Shown: positions 1 through 9,777 of the stretch, in pieces
Position numbering within the stretch: the stretch's first letter is position 1
Layout: the number at the start of each line of letters is the position of its first letter
Origin: JADLGL01 sp963667605
GTDB taxonomy: Bacteria > Pseudomonadota > Alphaproteobacteria > Rhizobiales > Kaistiaceae
NCBI GenBank assembly: GCA_963667605.2
Contig: CAXXUZ010000003.1
Location: forward strand, 744,001-808,000
DNA length: 64,000 nt
Reading direction: 5' to 3'
Notes under the pieces: model-generated
The model's database searches: none
Told to the model about the DNA's origin: nothing
Seen by the model: the letters and a program-made list of their open reading frames with translations, nothing else
Translations under genes and position numbers: made by a program

Positions 1-752
1 GCGGTCGCTACTCCCGGTCTGGACTCGCCGCCGGCAAAGAAGGCCGCACGCTGATGCGGGTTTTCTCCATAACGGAGCGTTTCCCGAAGCTCGCCGGCAA
101 AGGACCGCCATCGAGGCGCCTCCTCGCCCACGATCCGACCGAACCAAGCTGAGATCGCCGCGTCATAGGCAGCGGTCCGGGCGAAAGCCTTCGCCGCGAA
201 CCGGCGACGAAGCGCCAAAGGAACCGCGCCATCGCCTTCATCGATCGCCGCCGCCAGCTCGGCATAGTCAGCGGGATCAACGACGACGGTGACGTAAGCA
301 TGGTTCTTGGCGGCAGCGCGGATCAGCGCCGGGCCGCCAATGTCGATATTCTCGATAATCTCCGCATCGGACGCGCCGTTTCGTGTAGCCTCCTCGAATG
401 GATAGAGATTGACCACGACCAGATCGATCTGTCCGATCTCCCGCGCCGCCAGCGCAGCGACGTGTTCTGGATCATCGCGAATGGCGAGTATTCCGCCATG
501 AACGGCGGGATGCAGCGTTTTGACTCGCCCATCCAGCATTTCGGGAAATCCGGTGAGCGAGGCCACTTCAATTGCCTCAATGCCGGCTTCGACCATGGCC
601 CCTCGGCTGCCGCCGGTCGACACGATCTCGACCCCCTTGGCGGCAAGTGCTCTGCCTAGAGTCACCAGATCGGTTTTGTCGGAAACCGAAATCAGCGCCC
701 GTCTCACCGGGACCAATTCGCGAATGGGAAATGTCTTGGTGAGCGTGACCAT
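1..752 (-). CDS. purH: Bifunctional AICAR transformylase/IMP cyclohydrolase, N-terminal part (cut by window edge)
   Basis: PurH catalyses the last two steps of IMP synthesis in the cytoplasm. The minus strand reads without a stop from an ATG at 752 to the window edge, about 250 residues. It covers the methylglyoxal-synthase-like IMP cyclohydrolase domain and the start of the transformylase domain. Recognisable stretches are RRALISVSDKTDLV near the start, STGGSRGAMVEAGI, GRVKTLHPAVHGGILA and LRYGENPHQRAAFF. A full PurH is about 520 residues, so roughly half lies outside the window. It is the last visible gene of a minus-strand run with the heparinase-like gene, rsmB and htpX. The identification is secure; the start could be another in-frame codon close by. 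Confidence 0.93.
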   Translation of the reverse strand, partial: MVTLTKTFPIRELVPVRRALISVSDKTDLVTLGRALAAKGVEIVSTGGSRGAMVEAGIEAIEVASLTGFPEMLDGRVKTLHPAVHGGILAIRDDPEHVAALAAREIGQIDLVVVNLYPFEEATRNGASDAEIIENIDIGGPALIRAAAKNHAYVTVVVDPADYAELAAAIDEGDGAVPLALRRRFAAKAFARTAAYDAAISAWFGRIVGEEAPRWRSFAGELRETLRYGENPHQRAAFFAGGESRPGVAT

Positions 753-829
753 GAAATGTCTGAAACCAAGCGACGCGAAGCCGGGCCGATAACATGATTC
801 CCCCGACGGTCAAATCGGGGTTGTTTCGC

Positions 830-2551
830 CTATCCGCCGGCCCGTTTCGCCAGACCGACGCGCTGCAACCACCAGGCTGCATGGTCGCGGCCTTGCGGTC
901 GGCCATAAATGACCAATTGCGTTGCCCGGAGATTTCCGTAGGTCTCCGAAAAGAAGATGCTCTCCTCCAACACAATTTCATGATCGGCGGCGAATTGCCA
1001 AATCTCGCCATCCGGCAACGACAATCGCGCCTGTCCCGATTTGGCCAGCTCGGCGTCGACATTGGGGTGGAGATGAAACCGAATCGCGAAGCCGTCCTTG
1101 CCGCCACGACTGAGCCGGCCACCCGGAGCCGGCAGAAATCGATCAACGCCGTCAAGCCGATGACCTGATTTGGAGAGTTTGACTCGTCGCTCGTGAATTA
1201 GCCCGAACCGATCCGCATAACCGCTATGGCTGGCGAAGACGATGTGGGCGCCGTCTTCATCCTCTGTTCGTTCGACCGAAGTCGAATCGGGACCCTCGAC
1301 GATCACTTCGCCGAGCCGCCGCGCCATTGCCGATCCGATCAAGAAACGGCAGGAGGAAGTGTCATTCACCGTTGCTGTGCTTTGAGCGGCGGTGGTGCGG
1401 GACAGGCGCCGTAAGCGAGAGCCGACTTCTCCGCCGGTGCCGCAATTGACTATGATGCGATGGCGGCCGCTACTGAGTTCGATGGAAAGCCAGCCGGCAA
1501 TGGCTTCACCGCTCAGCGCAATCGGCGGCGGCCGGCCAACATCGACGAGCGCCACGGTGTCACCCGCCGCCAGTCTTTGATAGCCGCTATGCGGCGCACT
1601 GCTGGGCGGCGCTCCTCTGGCATCATCATAAGCGAGCACCGTTGCGATCAGATCGACCGCGGTGTCGGAGGTACCGTTGAACCGGGCGAAGGCGCCATCT
1701 CGATGGCGAAAGAATCGGACCATCGGCATCATCCGGTCGATCGCGCCGATCATGCCGGCCAGCGGCTGAATCCCCCGTGCTGAGTAAGCTTGCCGGAGTG
1801 GCAGAAGATCGGCCAGCACTTCCAATATCGCCGCCGGACTGCGGCTGACATGTCCTCCATCTGGCAGGATCTGCCGCTGCAACTCAAGCTCCAAACGCCG
1901 CCCCGCTTGGTGAAGAAAGCGATCCTGATCCGGCAGCGCGATAGCCGCCTCGGCGACGGCGATCATCATCGTCAGGCGCGGCAATCCCGGCGGCCCGTCC
2001 TGTGCTATCCGCCGGAGCAGCCGGATTTGCGAGGTCAGCGACCGCATGAAGCGGCGGTAGAAGGCATGATCACTCCCGTCCAGCACCAGCGGCGATTGCG
2101 ACAGCCAGGAGATGACCCGGCGGGCGACAACATCCGGCTGCCATGCGGTGGGATGATTATGGCTGCCCTGGCGGATCCAATCGCGCACCAGCGATCGGGC
2201 ATTTGACCGCGATACCTTCAATTCGGAGGCACGCAAATGACGCAGCCAACCGAAGCCATGAAGCTCCCGCGCCCAGGCTACATTGGGCGGCTCCAGCGCA
2301 AAAACCGGCACCACGCTGGCATCGATGGCCACCCCGGCCAATACGAAACGGCCAGCGTAGATGTCATGCGCCAAGGTCGCATCGCTGGTGCGCAAATCGG
2401 TCGGAGCGATCAGCAACCGATCCGGCGTCGGCCCGGCATAACGCGGCCGATAGAGAACACTGCGATGGTAGCGGAGCGCGGCTTGTCTTAGGCCTTCGCT
2501 CAGCACGAAGGACCACATGCGCCGCCGTTCGACGGTAGAATCAGCTGCCAT
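830..2551 (-). CDS. Heparinase II/III family protein
   Basis: This 573-residue protein resembles the heparinase II/III-like proteins that sit between rsmB and purH in many alphaproteobacteria. The N-terminal two thirds is helical (alpha/alpha toroid type), with stretches such as LLRRIAQDGPPGLPRLTM and LPDGGHVSRSPAAILEVLAD. The C-terminal part looks like the beta-sandwich domain, with RHRIIVNCG and GYADRFGLIHERR. Known family members cleave acidic polysaccharides by elimination, but the substrate of this chromosomal subgroup is not established. No clear signal peptide is seen. It lies 77 bp upstream of purH and about 94 bp after rsmB on the same strand, so co-transcription is likely. Confidence 0.85.
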   Translation of the reverse strand: MAADSTVERRRMWSFVLSEGLRQAALRYHRSVLYRPRYAGPTPDRLLIAPTDLRTSDATLAHDIYAGRFVLAGVAIDASVVPVFALEPPNVAWARELHGFGWLRHLRASELKVSRSNARSLVRDWIRQGSHNHPTAWQPDVVARRVISWLSQSPLVLDGSDHAFYRRFMRSLTSQIRLLRRIAQDGPPGLPRLTMMIAVAEAAIALPDQDRFLHQAGRRLELELQRQILPDGGHVSRSPAAILEVLADLLPLRQAYSARGIQPLAGMIGAIDRMMPMVRFFRHRDGAFARFNGTSDTAVDLIATVLAYDDARGAPPSSAPHSGYQRLAAGDTVALVDVGRPPPIALSGEAIAGWLSIELSSGRHRIIVNCGTGGEVGSRLRRLSRTTAAQSTATVNDTSSCRFLIGSAMARRLGEVIVEGPDSTSVERTEDEDGAHIVFASHSGYADRFGLIHERRVKLSKSGHRLDGVDRFLPAPGGRLSRGGKDGFAIRFHLHPNVDAELAKSGQARLSLPDGEIWQFAADHEIVLEESIFFSETYGNLRATQLVIYGRPQGRDHAAWWLQRVGLAKRAGG

Positions 2552-2645
2552 CCCGCCTCGAATCCGGTTTGTTCATGGCTCTGCGACCACTCACTTGGCG
2601 CCAGGAGTCGGGCAATGTAACGGCGGCTCCGTCAAAACCAAATTG

Positions 2646-4007
2646 TCAGAGCCTATGGAAGCGCGCCGCGAAGAATCCGTCAAGCCCACCACCAACATCC
2701 TCAGCGGGCCGATGGCAAGGAAGCGTCCGCAGCCAGCCATCGTCAATCCAATCGCCACGAAGCCCGCCAACCTCGCCTGCCTCGATCGGCCACGGCGTTA
2801 GTGGCAGCCCCGCCAGGGCAGCCAGCGCCTGGCCTTCGCCTTCTTCCGGCTGCAAGGAGCAAGTTGCAAATAGGACGGTTCCGCCCGGCCGCGTGAGCTT
2901 CGCAGCCTTTTCGATCATCAGCCGCTGTAGCCGAGAAAACTTGGCGATATCGGCCTCCTGTTTCAGCCAGGGAATATCCGGGTGACGGCGGACTGTGCCG
3001 GTTGCGGTGCAGGGGGCATCGACAAGAATCGCATCGAAGCTCTTGCCGGGATCGTAAGCGAGGGCATCAGCGACCACACTTTCCGCCCTGAGACCCAGCC
3101 GTTTGAGATTGGCCTCAAGACGCCCGACACGTTCGGCGGAGATATCAACGGCGGTGACCAACGCTCCCGCGTTTGCGAGCTGCACAGTTTTGCCCCCCGG
3201 AGCAGCGCAGAGATCGAGCACGGTCTTGCCGGCGACATCGCCGAGGAGCCGCGCCGGCAACGCCGCCGCCGCATCCTGCACCCACCACGCCCCCTCGTCA
3301 TATCCCGGCCGAGCCTCAACCCGGCCCTTCCCTTGGAGTCGCACCGTCCCGGTCGGAAGCACTACGCCGCCAAGCCGGTCTGCCCAGACGGCTGGATCGG
3401 CCTTGATCGTCAAATCCAATGAAGGCTCATCGAGATGCGCCTCAGCAATGGCCCGCGTGGTCTCGGACCCGTAGGCATCCACCCAGCGGTCCCAGAGCCA
3501 GCCCGGGGTGTTTAGCCTCGCCGCATCCTGGTCGGCCAAAATCTCGTCGCGCCGGCGGATCAGGGTTCGGAGAACGCCATTGGCCAATGGCTTGAAATGA
3601 CGCGCCTTGGCATCGGCATCGGCCATCTTCAAAGCGAGCGAAACCGCGGCGTGATCAGGAACTTCCATGAACAAGAGCTGCGTCGCGGCGATTTCGAGAA
3701 CCCGCGAAAGAGCGCCGGCCCGTCGCGGCAGTTTTCGCTCGATCAGGACACCAAACGCCGCTTCGATCTGGCCATGCCGCCGCAACGCGGTTGAGACGAT
3801 TGCACGGGCCAGTGCCCGGCCCTGCGGCTGAAGGTCGGCCAGCGGCGAATCGGAAGCCTCGATCACGGCATTCAACGATCGCCCATCATCAAGCACATCG
3901 GAAAGAAGACCGGCCGCCGCCACCCTCGCGGCCAACCCGAGAATCACTGCCGGCTCGTTCGGCCTTTCGCTCCCGGCCTGAGAAGGATGCTCCGCTCGTC
4001 GGCTCAC
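2646..4007 (-). CDS. rsmB: 16S rRNA (cytosine-967-C5)-methyltransferase RsmB/Sun
   Basis: RsmB methylates C967 of 16S rRNA using S-adenosylmethionine. The N-terminal third is a NusB-like helical domain (AALRRHGQIEAAFGVLIERK). The SAM-binding motif is VLDLCAAPGGKTVQLA. The two cysteines of RNA m5C methyltransferases lie in DAPCTATGTVRRHPDI (about residue 333) and LFATCSLQPEEGE (about 383). I prefer the GTG at 4007, whose GTGA overlaps the htpX stop codon, which suggests translational coupling. A TTG at 4013 is the alternative. Its length of about 453 residues is normal for the family. Confidence 0.93.
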   Translation of the reverse strand: MSRRAEHPSQAGSERPNEPAVILGLAARVAAAGLLSDVLDDGRSLNAVIEASDSPLADLQPQGRALARAIVSTALRRHGQIEAAFGVLIERKLPRRAGALSRVLEIAATQLLFMEVPDHAAVSLALKMADADAKARHFKPLANGVLRTLIRRRDEILADQDAARLNTPGWLWDRWVDAYGSETTRAIAEAHLDEPSLDLTIKADPAVWADRLGGVVLPTGTVRLQGKGRVEARPGYDEGAWWVQDAAAALPARLLGDVAGKTVLDLCAAPGGKTVQLANAGALVTAVDISAERVGRLEANLKRLGLRAESVVADALAYDPGKSFDAILVDAPCTATGTVRRHPDIPWLKQEADIAKFSRLQRLMIEKAAKLTRPGGTVLFATCSLQPEEGEGQALAALAGLPLTPWPIEAGEVGGLRGDWIDDGWLRTLPCHRPAEDVGGGLDGFFAARFHRL

Positions 4008-4936
4008 CCCCAAGGACCACGCCGCGCCGAGATATCGCTTCTACCGATCCGAGGCGGTGAGACAGGCGTCGACCGAACGCCGGCGCCGCCCATCGACCGC
4101 TCCAGTTCGATCAGCTGAGCGACGCGATTTTCGGTCGCCGTATGGGTCGAGAACAGATTGTCCATTCGCTGACCGGACAAGGGGTTGATGATGAACATAT
4201 GTGCCGTCGCCGGGCTTCTCTCGGCGTCTCGATTGGGAATTCTGGCGGCAATGTTGCTGATTTTCACCAGCGCGGAGGCCAAACCGCGTGGATTGCCCGA
4301 TATCTCTGCTCCGCTCCGATCGGCGGAATATTCGCGCGCCCGGCTGATCGCGAATTGCACCATCATCGCCGCCATCGGTGCAACGATCGCCACGACTAAT
4401 ATGCCTATAAAACCGAGTGGATTGCTGCTGCCGTTCCGCATCCCGCCGAAGAAGAAAGCGAAACTCGCCAGCATCGAAATCGCGCCGGCGATCGTCGCCG
4501 TGATCGTCATCGTCAGCGTGTCGCGATTGCGGATATGTGCCAGCTCATGCGCCATCACGCCCTCGATGTCTTCCGTCTCCAGCCGAGCGAGGAGGCCGGT
4601 CGTGGCCGCTACCGCGGAATTCTCCGGATTGCGACCGGTGGCGAAGGCATTGGGCTGCTCATTTTTGATCAGATAGACTTTCGGCATCGGCAAATCGGCG
4701 CGCGCGGCCAGTCTTTGCACGATGCCATGGAGCTCCGGCGCCGTCCGGGCGTCCACCTCCTTAGGTTGGTACATTCGCAATACGATCTTGTCGGATTTCC
4801 AATAGCTGACGAGATTGATGCCGGCGGCGACCACCAGGGCGATCACCATGCCGCTGGTGCCGCCGATCAGATAGCCGATGCCCATGAACAGCGCGGTGAG
4901 AAAGGCCAACAAAATCCCAGTTCGAAAAACGTTCAT
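4004..4936 (-). CDS. htpX: Membrane zinc metalloprotease HtpX
   Basis: HtpX is an inner-membrane M48 protease that degrades misfolded membrane proteins. The 310-residue product has two N-terminal membrane segments (residues 8-45), the zinc motif HELAH at 130-134 within GVMAHELAHIRNRD, two further hydrophobic segments (about 147-195), and the third zinc ligand region SRAREYSADRSGAEISG. The start ATG follows an AGAGGA-type ribosome site. The stop overlaps the preferred rsmB start. The C-terminal tail, from about 285 on, is basic and low in conservation, as is usual. Confidence 0.95.
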   Translation of the reverse strand: MNVFRTGILLAFLTALFMGIGYLIGGTSGMVIALVVAAGINLVSYWKSDKIVLRMYQPKEVDARTAPELHGIVQRLAARADLPMPKVYLIKNEQPNAFATGRNPENSAVAATTGLLARLETEDIEGVMAHELAHIRNRDTLTMTITATIAGAISMLASFAFFFGGMRNGSSNPLGFIGILVVAIVAPMAAMMVQFAISRAREYSADRSGAEISGNPRGLASALVKISNIAARIPNRDAERSPATAHMFIINPLSGQRMDNLFSTHTATENRVAQLIELERSMGGAGVRSTPVSPPRIGRSDISARRGPWG

Positions 4937-5118
4937 TATCCTCTACTCGATATCCGCCCGCCGCCGGGCCGGCCTAGCCTTAATATGATGGGATTGCCGG
5001 CCCGGTCGGACAAGATCATCGTCGGCCGTATCGATTTGGTTGCGCACAAAGGAGCGCGCTCAGCGTCTGGATTTTTTTTGGCGCGTCGGGCATCACCGAT
5101 CAGATACAACTTCACCCA

Positions 5119-5367
5119 ATGAAATCGGTCGAAATGAAGATCTTCAGCGCCCTCACTATGCTGATCGTCATCCTCGGCGGCATCAATTGGGGCCTCGTCG
5201 GCATCTTCGAGTTTGACGTGATCACCGCCATATTCGGCGACGGCAATCATGAGACGGCGCCCTCCTCGGTCGTGGCGCGGGTAGTCTATGTACTGATCGG
5301 CTTCTCGGCGTTTTGGCAATTTAGCCTGCTGATCCGCCGGCTTCTTGTCCCGGTCGATCCTGAATAA
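5119..5367 (+). CDS. DUF378 family small membrane protein
   Basis: This 82-residue protein has two predicted membrane segments. It carries the family hallmark GGINWGLVGIFEFDVITAIFG near residues 18-38 and the second segment ARVVYVLIGFSAFWQFSLL. DUF378 proteins (YuzA-like) are small membrane proteins of unknown function. An internal ATG at 5134 (MKIFSALTML) fits the family start better and may be the true one. The gene stands alone, convergent with acs, which ends 9 bp further on. Confidence 0.85.
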   Translation: MKSVEMKIFSALTMLIVILGGINWGLVGIFEFDVITAIFGDGNHETAPSSVVARVVYVLIGFSAFWQFSLLIRRLLVPVDPE

Positions 5368-5376
5368 CTGACGCGC

Positions 5377-7323
5377 TCAGACCTCGACACGATTCATCCG
5401 ATTTGCGACCAATTCCTCGACCACTGCCGGGTCGGCAAGAGTGGAGATGTCGCCGAGCGCATCCGGTTGATCCTCAGCGATCTTGCGCAAGATCCGGCGC
5501 ATGATCTTTCCGGATCGGGTCTTCGGCAGGCCGGGCGCGAACTGCAGCAGATCCGGCGCCGCGATCGGCCCGATTTCCTTCCGCACCCAATTCCGAAGCT
5601 CGGTCCTCAGATCGTCGGACCATTCCTCGCCGGTCATCAGCGTCACATAGGCGTATATGCCCTGGCCTTTGACCGGGTGCGGATAGCCGACCACCGCGGA
5701 TTCGGAGACCTTGGGATGCGACACCAGCGCCGATTCGACCTCCGCCGTACCCATGCGATGTCCCGAGACATTGAGAACATCATCGACCCGGCCGGTGATC
5801 CAATAGTCGCCATCTTCGTCGCGGCGGCAGCCATCGCCGGTGTAGAAGAAGCCAGGATAAGTCGTGAAATAGGTGTCGACGAAGCGCTTGTGATCACCGA
5901 ACAGGCCTCGCATTTGCCCGGGCCAAGAATCGGTAATGACGAGATTGCCGCGCGCCGGGCCGTCCATGGTCTTGCCGTCCGCGTCGACAATCGCCAGCTT
6001 GACGCCGAAGAACGGCTTATTGGCCGAACCGGGCTTCAAATCCGACACACCGGGCATCGGCGTGATCATGAAGCCGCCGGTCTCGGTCTGCCACCAAGTA
6101 TCCATGATCGGACACCGGCTGTCGCCGACGACGCGATAGTACCATTCCCACGCCTCGGGATTGATCGGCTCACCAACCGATCCGAGAAGCCGTAGCGAAG
6201 CCCGCGAAGTCCGGGTGACATGTTCGTCGCCTGCGCCCATCAGTGCTCGGATCGCCGTCGGCGCGGTGTAGAAAATGTTGACCTTGTGCTTGTCGACAAC
6301 GTCCCAGAACCGGCTCGCGGTCGGATAGTTCGGTACCCCCTCGAACATTAGCGTGGTCGCGGCATTAGCGAGCGGGCCGTAGACGATATAGCTATGGCCG
6401 GTGACCCAGCCGATATCAGCGGTACACCAATAGATGTCGCCATCATGATAATCGAAGACCAGCTCGTGAGTCAGAGACGTCCAAACGGCGTAGCCGCCAG
6501 TAGTGTGGAGGACGCCCTTCGGCTTTCCTGTCGAGCCTGAGGTGTAGAGGATGAATAATGGGTCTTCCGCATTCATCACCTCCGGCTCGCATTCGTCGGA
6601 CGCCTCGGCAGCAAGCTCGTCATACCAGTGGTCGCGGCCCGGCTTCATCGGCACTTCATTGCCAGTGCGGCGGACGACGATAACCCCAACCTCATGGCCG
6701 CATTTGACGATCGCCTCGTCCGTATTTCGCTTCAGCGGCACTATCCTGCCGCCGCGCACGCCCTCGTCAGCCGTCATCACCAGATCGGAGCGACAATCAT
6801 TGATCCGGCCAGCAAGCGATTCCGGCGAGAAGCCGCCAAAGACGACTGAATGAACCGCGCCGATCCGAGCGCAAGCAAGCATTGCAAAAGCCGCTTCCGG
6901 GATCATTGGCATATAAATCGTAACCCGGTCGCCTTTCTTGGCGCCCCGAGCCTTGAGCACATTTGCGAACCTGTTCACCTCTTTGGCGAGCTCGCGGTAG
7001 GTGATCAGCCTTTGCTCGGCCGGATCATCGGCCTCCCAGATGATGGCAATTTGATCGCCTCGGGTGGCGAGGTGACGATCAATGCAATTGGCCGAAAGAT
7101 TGAGTGCTCCGTCCTCGAACCATTTGATCGAGACATCGGGTGGACCGAAAGTCGTGTTCTTGACCTTAGTAAAGGGCTGGATCCAATCGATCCGCGCGGC
7201 GTGCTCGGCCCAGAACCCGTCCGGATCCTCGATCGAACGCCGGTACATCTCCTCGTATTTGGCCTTGTTGACATGGGCGCGCGCCGCCCATTCCGGCGTG
7301 ACCGGATGCACATTCGCCATCAT
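5377..7323 (-). CDS. acs: Acetyl-CoA synthetase
   Basis: Acs makes acetyl-CoA from acetate, ATP and CoA through an acetyl-AMP intermediate. The 648-residue length is typical. Visible motifs are the phosphate loop YTSGSTGKPKG, the TDIGWVTGHSYIVYGPL region, the YTGDG box, and the C-terminal GKIMRRILRKIA, whose lysine (about residue 606) is catalytic and the known target of regulatory acetylation. The gene starts with tandem ATG codons (7323 and 7320) preceded by GGAGG. Nothing appears missing or truncated. Confidence 0.96.
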   Translation of the reverse strand: MMANVHPVTPEWAARAHVNKAKYEEMYRRSIEDPDGFWAEHAARIDWIQPFTKVKNTTFGPPDVSIKWFEDGALNLSANCIDRHLATRGDQIAIIWEADDPAEQRLITYRELAKEVNRFANVLKARGAKKGDRVTIYMPMIPEAAFAMLACARIGAVHSVVFGGFSPESLAGRINDCRSDLVMTADEGVRGGRIVPLKRNTDEAIVKCGHEVGVIVVRRTGNEVPMKPGRDHWYDELAAEASDECEPEVMNAEDPLFILYTSGSTGKPKGVLHTTGGYAVWTSLTHELVFDYHDGDIYWCTADIGWVTGHSYIVYGPLANAATTLMFEGVPNYPTASRFWDVVDKHKVNIFYTAPTAIRALMGAGDEHVTRTSRASLRLLGSVGEPINPEAWEWYYRVVGDSRCPIMDTWWQTETGGFMITPMPGVSDLKPGSANKPFFGVKLAIVDADGKTMDGPARGNLVITDSWPGQMRGLFGDHKRFVDTYFTTYPGFFYTGDGCRRDEDGDYWITGRVDDVLNVSGHRMGTAEVESALVSHPKVSESAVVGYPHPVKGQGIYAYVTLMTGEEWSDDLRTELRNWVRKEIGPIAAPDLLQFAPGLPKTRSGKIMRRILRKIAEDQPDALGDISTLADPAVVEELVANRMNRVEV

Positions 7324-7465
7324 TCCGTGCCTCCCTCAAGCTCCGGCCGGCATTTCCACCGCAGCCGCGGTCGACATTATGCGAATGCACGGCCTGAACG
7401 TCTACCGGCTGGAGCAAAGAGCCGCGGGGCCCGCCGATGGCTTTCTGCCGTTTGCCTGTGTGGCG

Positions 7466-9721
7466 CTACTCTGCAGCCTCCGGCGCCGCCTTGCCGTCCG
7501 ATCCGACATACCTCCGCAGCCGCTCGCCTTCGACATCGACATCGGGAAGGACCGCATTGAGCCAGCGCGGGATCCACCAAGTACCTCGACCAAGGAGGGC
7601 TAGCACAGCGGGAACGATGGTCAGTCGGACGACAAAGGCATCCACCAACACGCCAAAGGCAAGCGCGAAACCTATCGATTTGATGATCGGATTGTCGTCG
7701 ATGACAAAACCCATGAATACGCTGATCATAATGATCGCGGCGGCGGTAACGATCTTACCGCTGAAGCCGAGGCCGTTGATTACCGCGTCCTTCGGCGCCG
7801 CACCACGGACATGTTCTTCGCGCATCCGCGTGACCAGGAAGAACTCGTAGTCCATCGCCAAACCGAACACGACACCGATCATGAAGATCGGCAGGAAGGA
7901 GAGGATTGGCCCGATCTGCTCGACACCGAACAGACCGGCCAGCCATCCCCATTGGAACACCGCGACGACCGCGCCGAAGGTCGCGCCGATGGTGAACAGG
8001 AAGCCCACCGTGGCCTTGATCGGTACCACCACCGATCTGAACACCAGGAGCAACAGAACCATCGCCAGGCCGACGACCACCATCAAATAAGGCGTCAGCG
8101 CTTCGCCAAGACGCACCGAAACGTCGATCAAGAATGCGGTCAAACCAGTGACACCGAGCGAGGCGCCGGTCTCCTCAAATAGCCTCTCGGAAGACTTTCG
8201 GATCGCTTTGACCAGATCGGTCGTCGCCACCGATGACGGCGCTGTCGTCGGCGTGACGGATATGATGCCAAGATTGACGTCGGGAATGACGCTCGGTGGC
8301 GTGGCAAATGCGACGCCCTCCATCGCCTCAAGTTCGGCCTTGATGGCACCCGCGGCGACCTCACCATCAACACCCTCCGGGATATCGATCACCACCAATA
8401 ACGGCCCATTGAAGCCGGGGCCAAAGTTCTCGGCGATCAAATCATAGGCCTTGCGATTGGTCGAACTCTCCGGGGCGACCTCGTCGCCCGGAATCCCGAG
8501 TTCGAGGTCGATGGCCGGTATCGCCAATATTCCCAAGCCGATAATTGCCACTAGCAACACGATCAAGGGATTCCCGGTGACAAAGCGGCCCCACCGAATA
8601 GCTGGCGCCGGGCCCGAAACGGCCTCGTCCACCTCCACCTTGCCCTTGCGAACTTTGCGGCTAAGCACGCGCCGACCGGCGAAGCCAAGGATCGCCGGAA
8701 GCAGAGAAATCGCGATCAGGATCGCAAAGAAAACCGTCACGATCGCCGCGAACGCCATGGTGGTCAGGAACGGAATCCCGACCACCGACAGACCCGCCAG
8801 CGCAATCATCACCGTCGTGCCGGCAAAGACCACAGCGTTGCCGGCGGTGCCGGCGGCTGTACCAATCGCCTCCTCCATCGACTTGCCATTGGCAAGCTCG
8901 ACTCGAAACCGCGAGACGATGAAGAGGGAATAGTCGATCGCAACCGCCAATCCCAGCATCATCGCTAGGATGCTTGATTCGGCGGACATGTCGATAAACC
9001 CCGTCGCGGCGGTAATCAGGCTAATGCCGATACCGATACCGAGAATGGCCATCAGTAGAGGCAACCCGGCCGCGATCAGCGACCCGAAGGTGACGGTGAG
9101 AACGACGGCAGCGACCGCAACGCCGATCAGTTCGGTAATCCCCTGCTCCACTGGCGCCTGGAGGGCATCGCCGCCAACCTCGACCTGAAGGCCGGCGGCA
9201 CGCGAATCCCCTCCGGCGACCAGGAGGAACTCGCGGGTCTCTTCGGTCAGGTCGAACGACTGGACGCTGAACAGCACCTGGACTATGGCCACGCGGCCAT
9301 TTTCAGATATCGCTTGCGTTTCAAACGGGTCCCTGACCTCGGCCGGTCGTTGCTGCTCGTTGAGCTCAACACCTTCAAGGTCCGGAAACATCGTTTCAAT
9401 ATTCGCCGGCCACGCCTGCAACTCCTCCAGTGTCAATTGGATCGCCGCTTGAAATTCCGGCTCGTCTATTCTCCGGCCCTCCGGCGCGGCGAAAACGAGT
9501 CGCGCCCGGGTGCCGCCTTCTGACAGCTGCGGAGCCCTTTCGGCCATCAGATCGACGGCATCCTGCGCCGGTGTTCCCGGCACCGAGAAACTCGCTGTCG
9601 TCTGACTGCTGAGGGTTTGCGCGGCAACAGCAGCTAACACCAGCATCAATAGCCAAACGCCAATCATTGCCCAGCGATTGCGAAAGGCGAATCGGCCGAG
9701 CCGGTAGAGATAGACTGCCAC
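7466..9721 (-). CDS. MMPL/RND family transporter (751 residues)
   Basis: This is an RND-superfamily exporter of the MMPL type. It has one N-terminal membrane helix, a periplasmic loop of about 170 residues, five helices including IDYSLFIVSRFRVELANG, and then the same layout repeated in the second half, including GLAMDYEFFLVTRMREEHVRG. The Asp-Tyr pairs in the DYS and DYE motifs match the proton-relay positions of the family. Family members export lipids, hopanoids or hydrophobic compounds; the substrate here cannot be read from sequence. It lies 56 bp downstream of the GbsR-type regulator on the same strand. Confidence 0.88.
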   Translation of the reverse strand: MAVYLYRLGRFAFRNRWAMIGVWLLMLVLAAVAAQTLSSQTTASFSVPGTPAQDAVDLMAERAPQLSEGGTRARLVFAAPEGRRIDEPEFQAAIQLTLEELQAWPANIETMFPDLEGVELNEQQRPAEVRDPFETQAISENGRVAIVQVLFSVQSFDLTEETREFLLVAGGDSRAAGLQVEVGGDALQAPVEQGITELIGVAVAAVVLTVTFGSLIAAGLPLLMAILGIGIGISLITAATGFIDMSAESSILAMMLGLAVAIDYSLFIVSRFRVELANGKSMEEAIGTAAGTAGNAVVFAGTTVMIALAGLSVVGIPFLTTMAFAAIVTVFFAILIAISLLPAILGFAGRRVLSRKVRKGKVEVDEAVSGPAPAIRWGRFVTGNPLIVLLVAIIGLGILAIPAIDLELGIPGDEVAPESSTNRKAYDLIAENFGPGFNGPLLVVIDIPEGVDGEVAAGAIKAELEAMEGVAFATPPSVIPDVNLGIISVTPTTAPSSVATTDLVKAIRKSSERLFEETGASLGVTGLTAFLIDVSVRLGEALTPYLMVVVGLAMVLLLLVFRSVVVPIKATVGFLFTIGATFGAVVAVFQWGWLAGLFGVEQIGPILSFLPIFMIGVVFGLAMDYEFFLVTRMREEHVRGAAPKDAVINGLGFSGKIVTAAAIIMISVFMGFVIDDNPIIKSIGFALAFGVLVDAFVVRLTIVPAVLALLGRGTWWIPRWLNAVLPDVDVEGERLRRYVGSDGKAAPEAAE

Positions 9722-9777
9722 GGAAATCTCCTAGCTGTGCAGGGCGCCGGACGGCGCCATAAACGAAGTTTCGAACC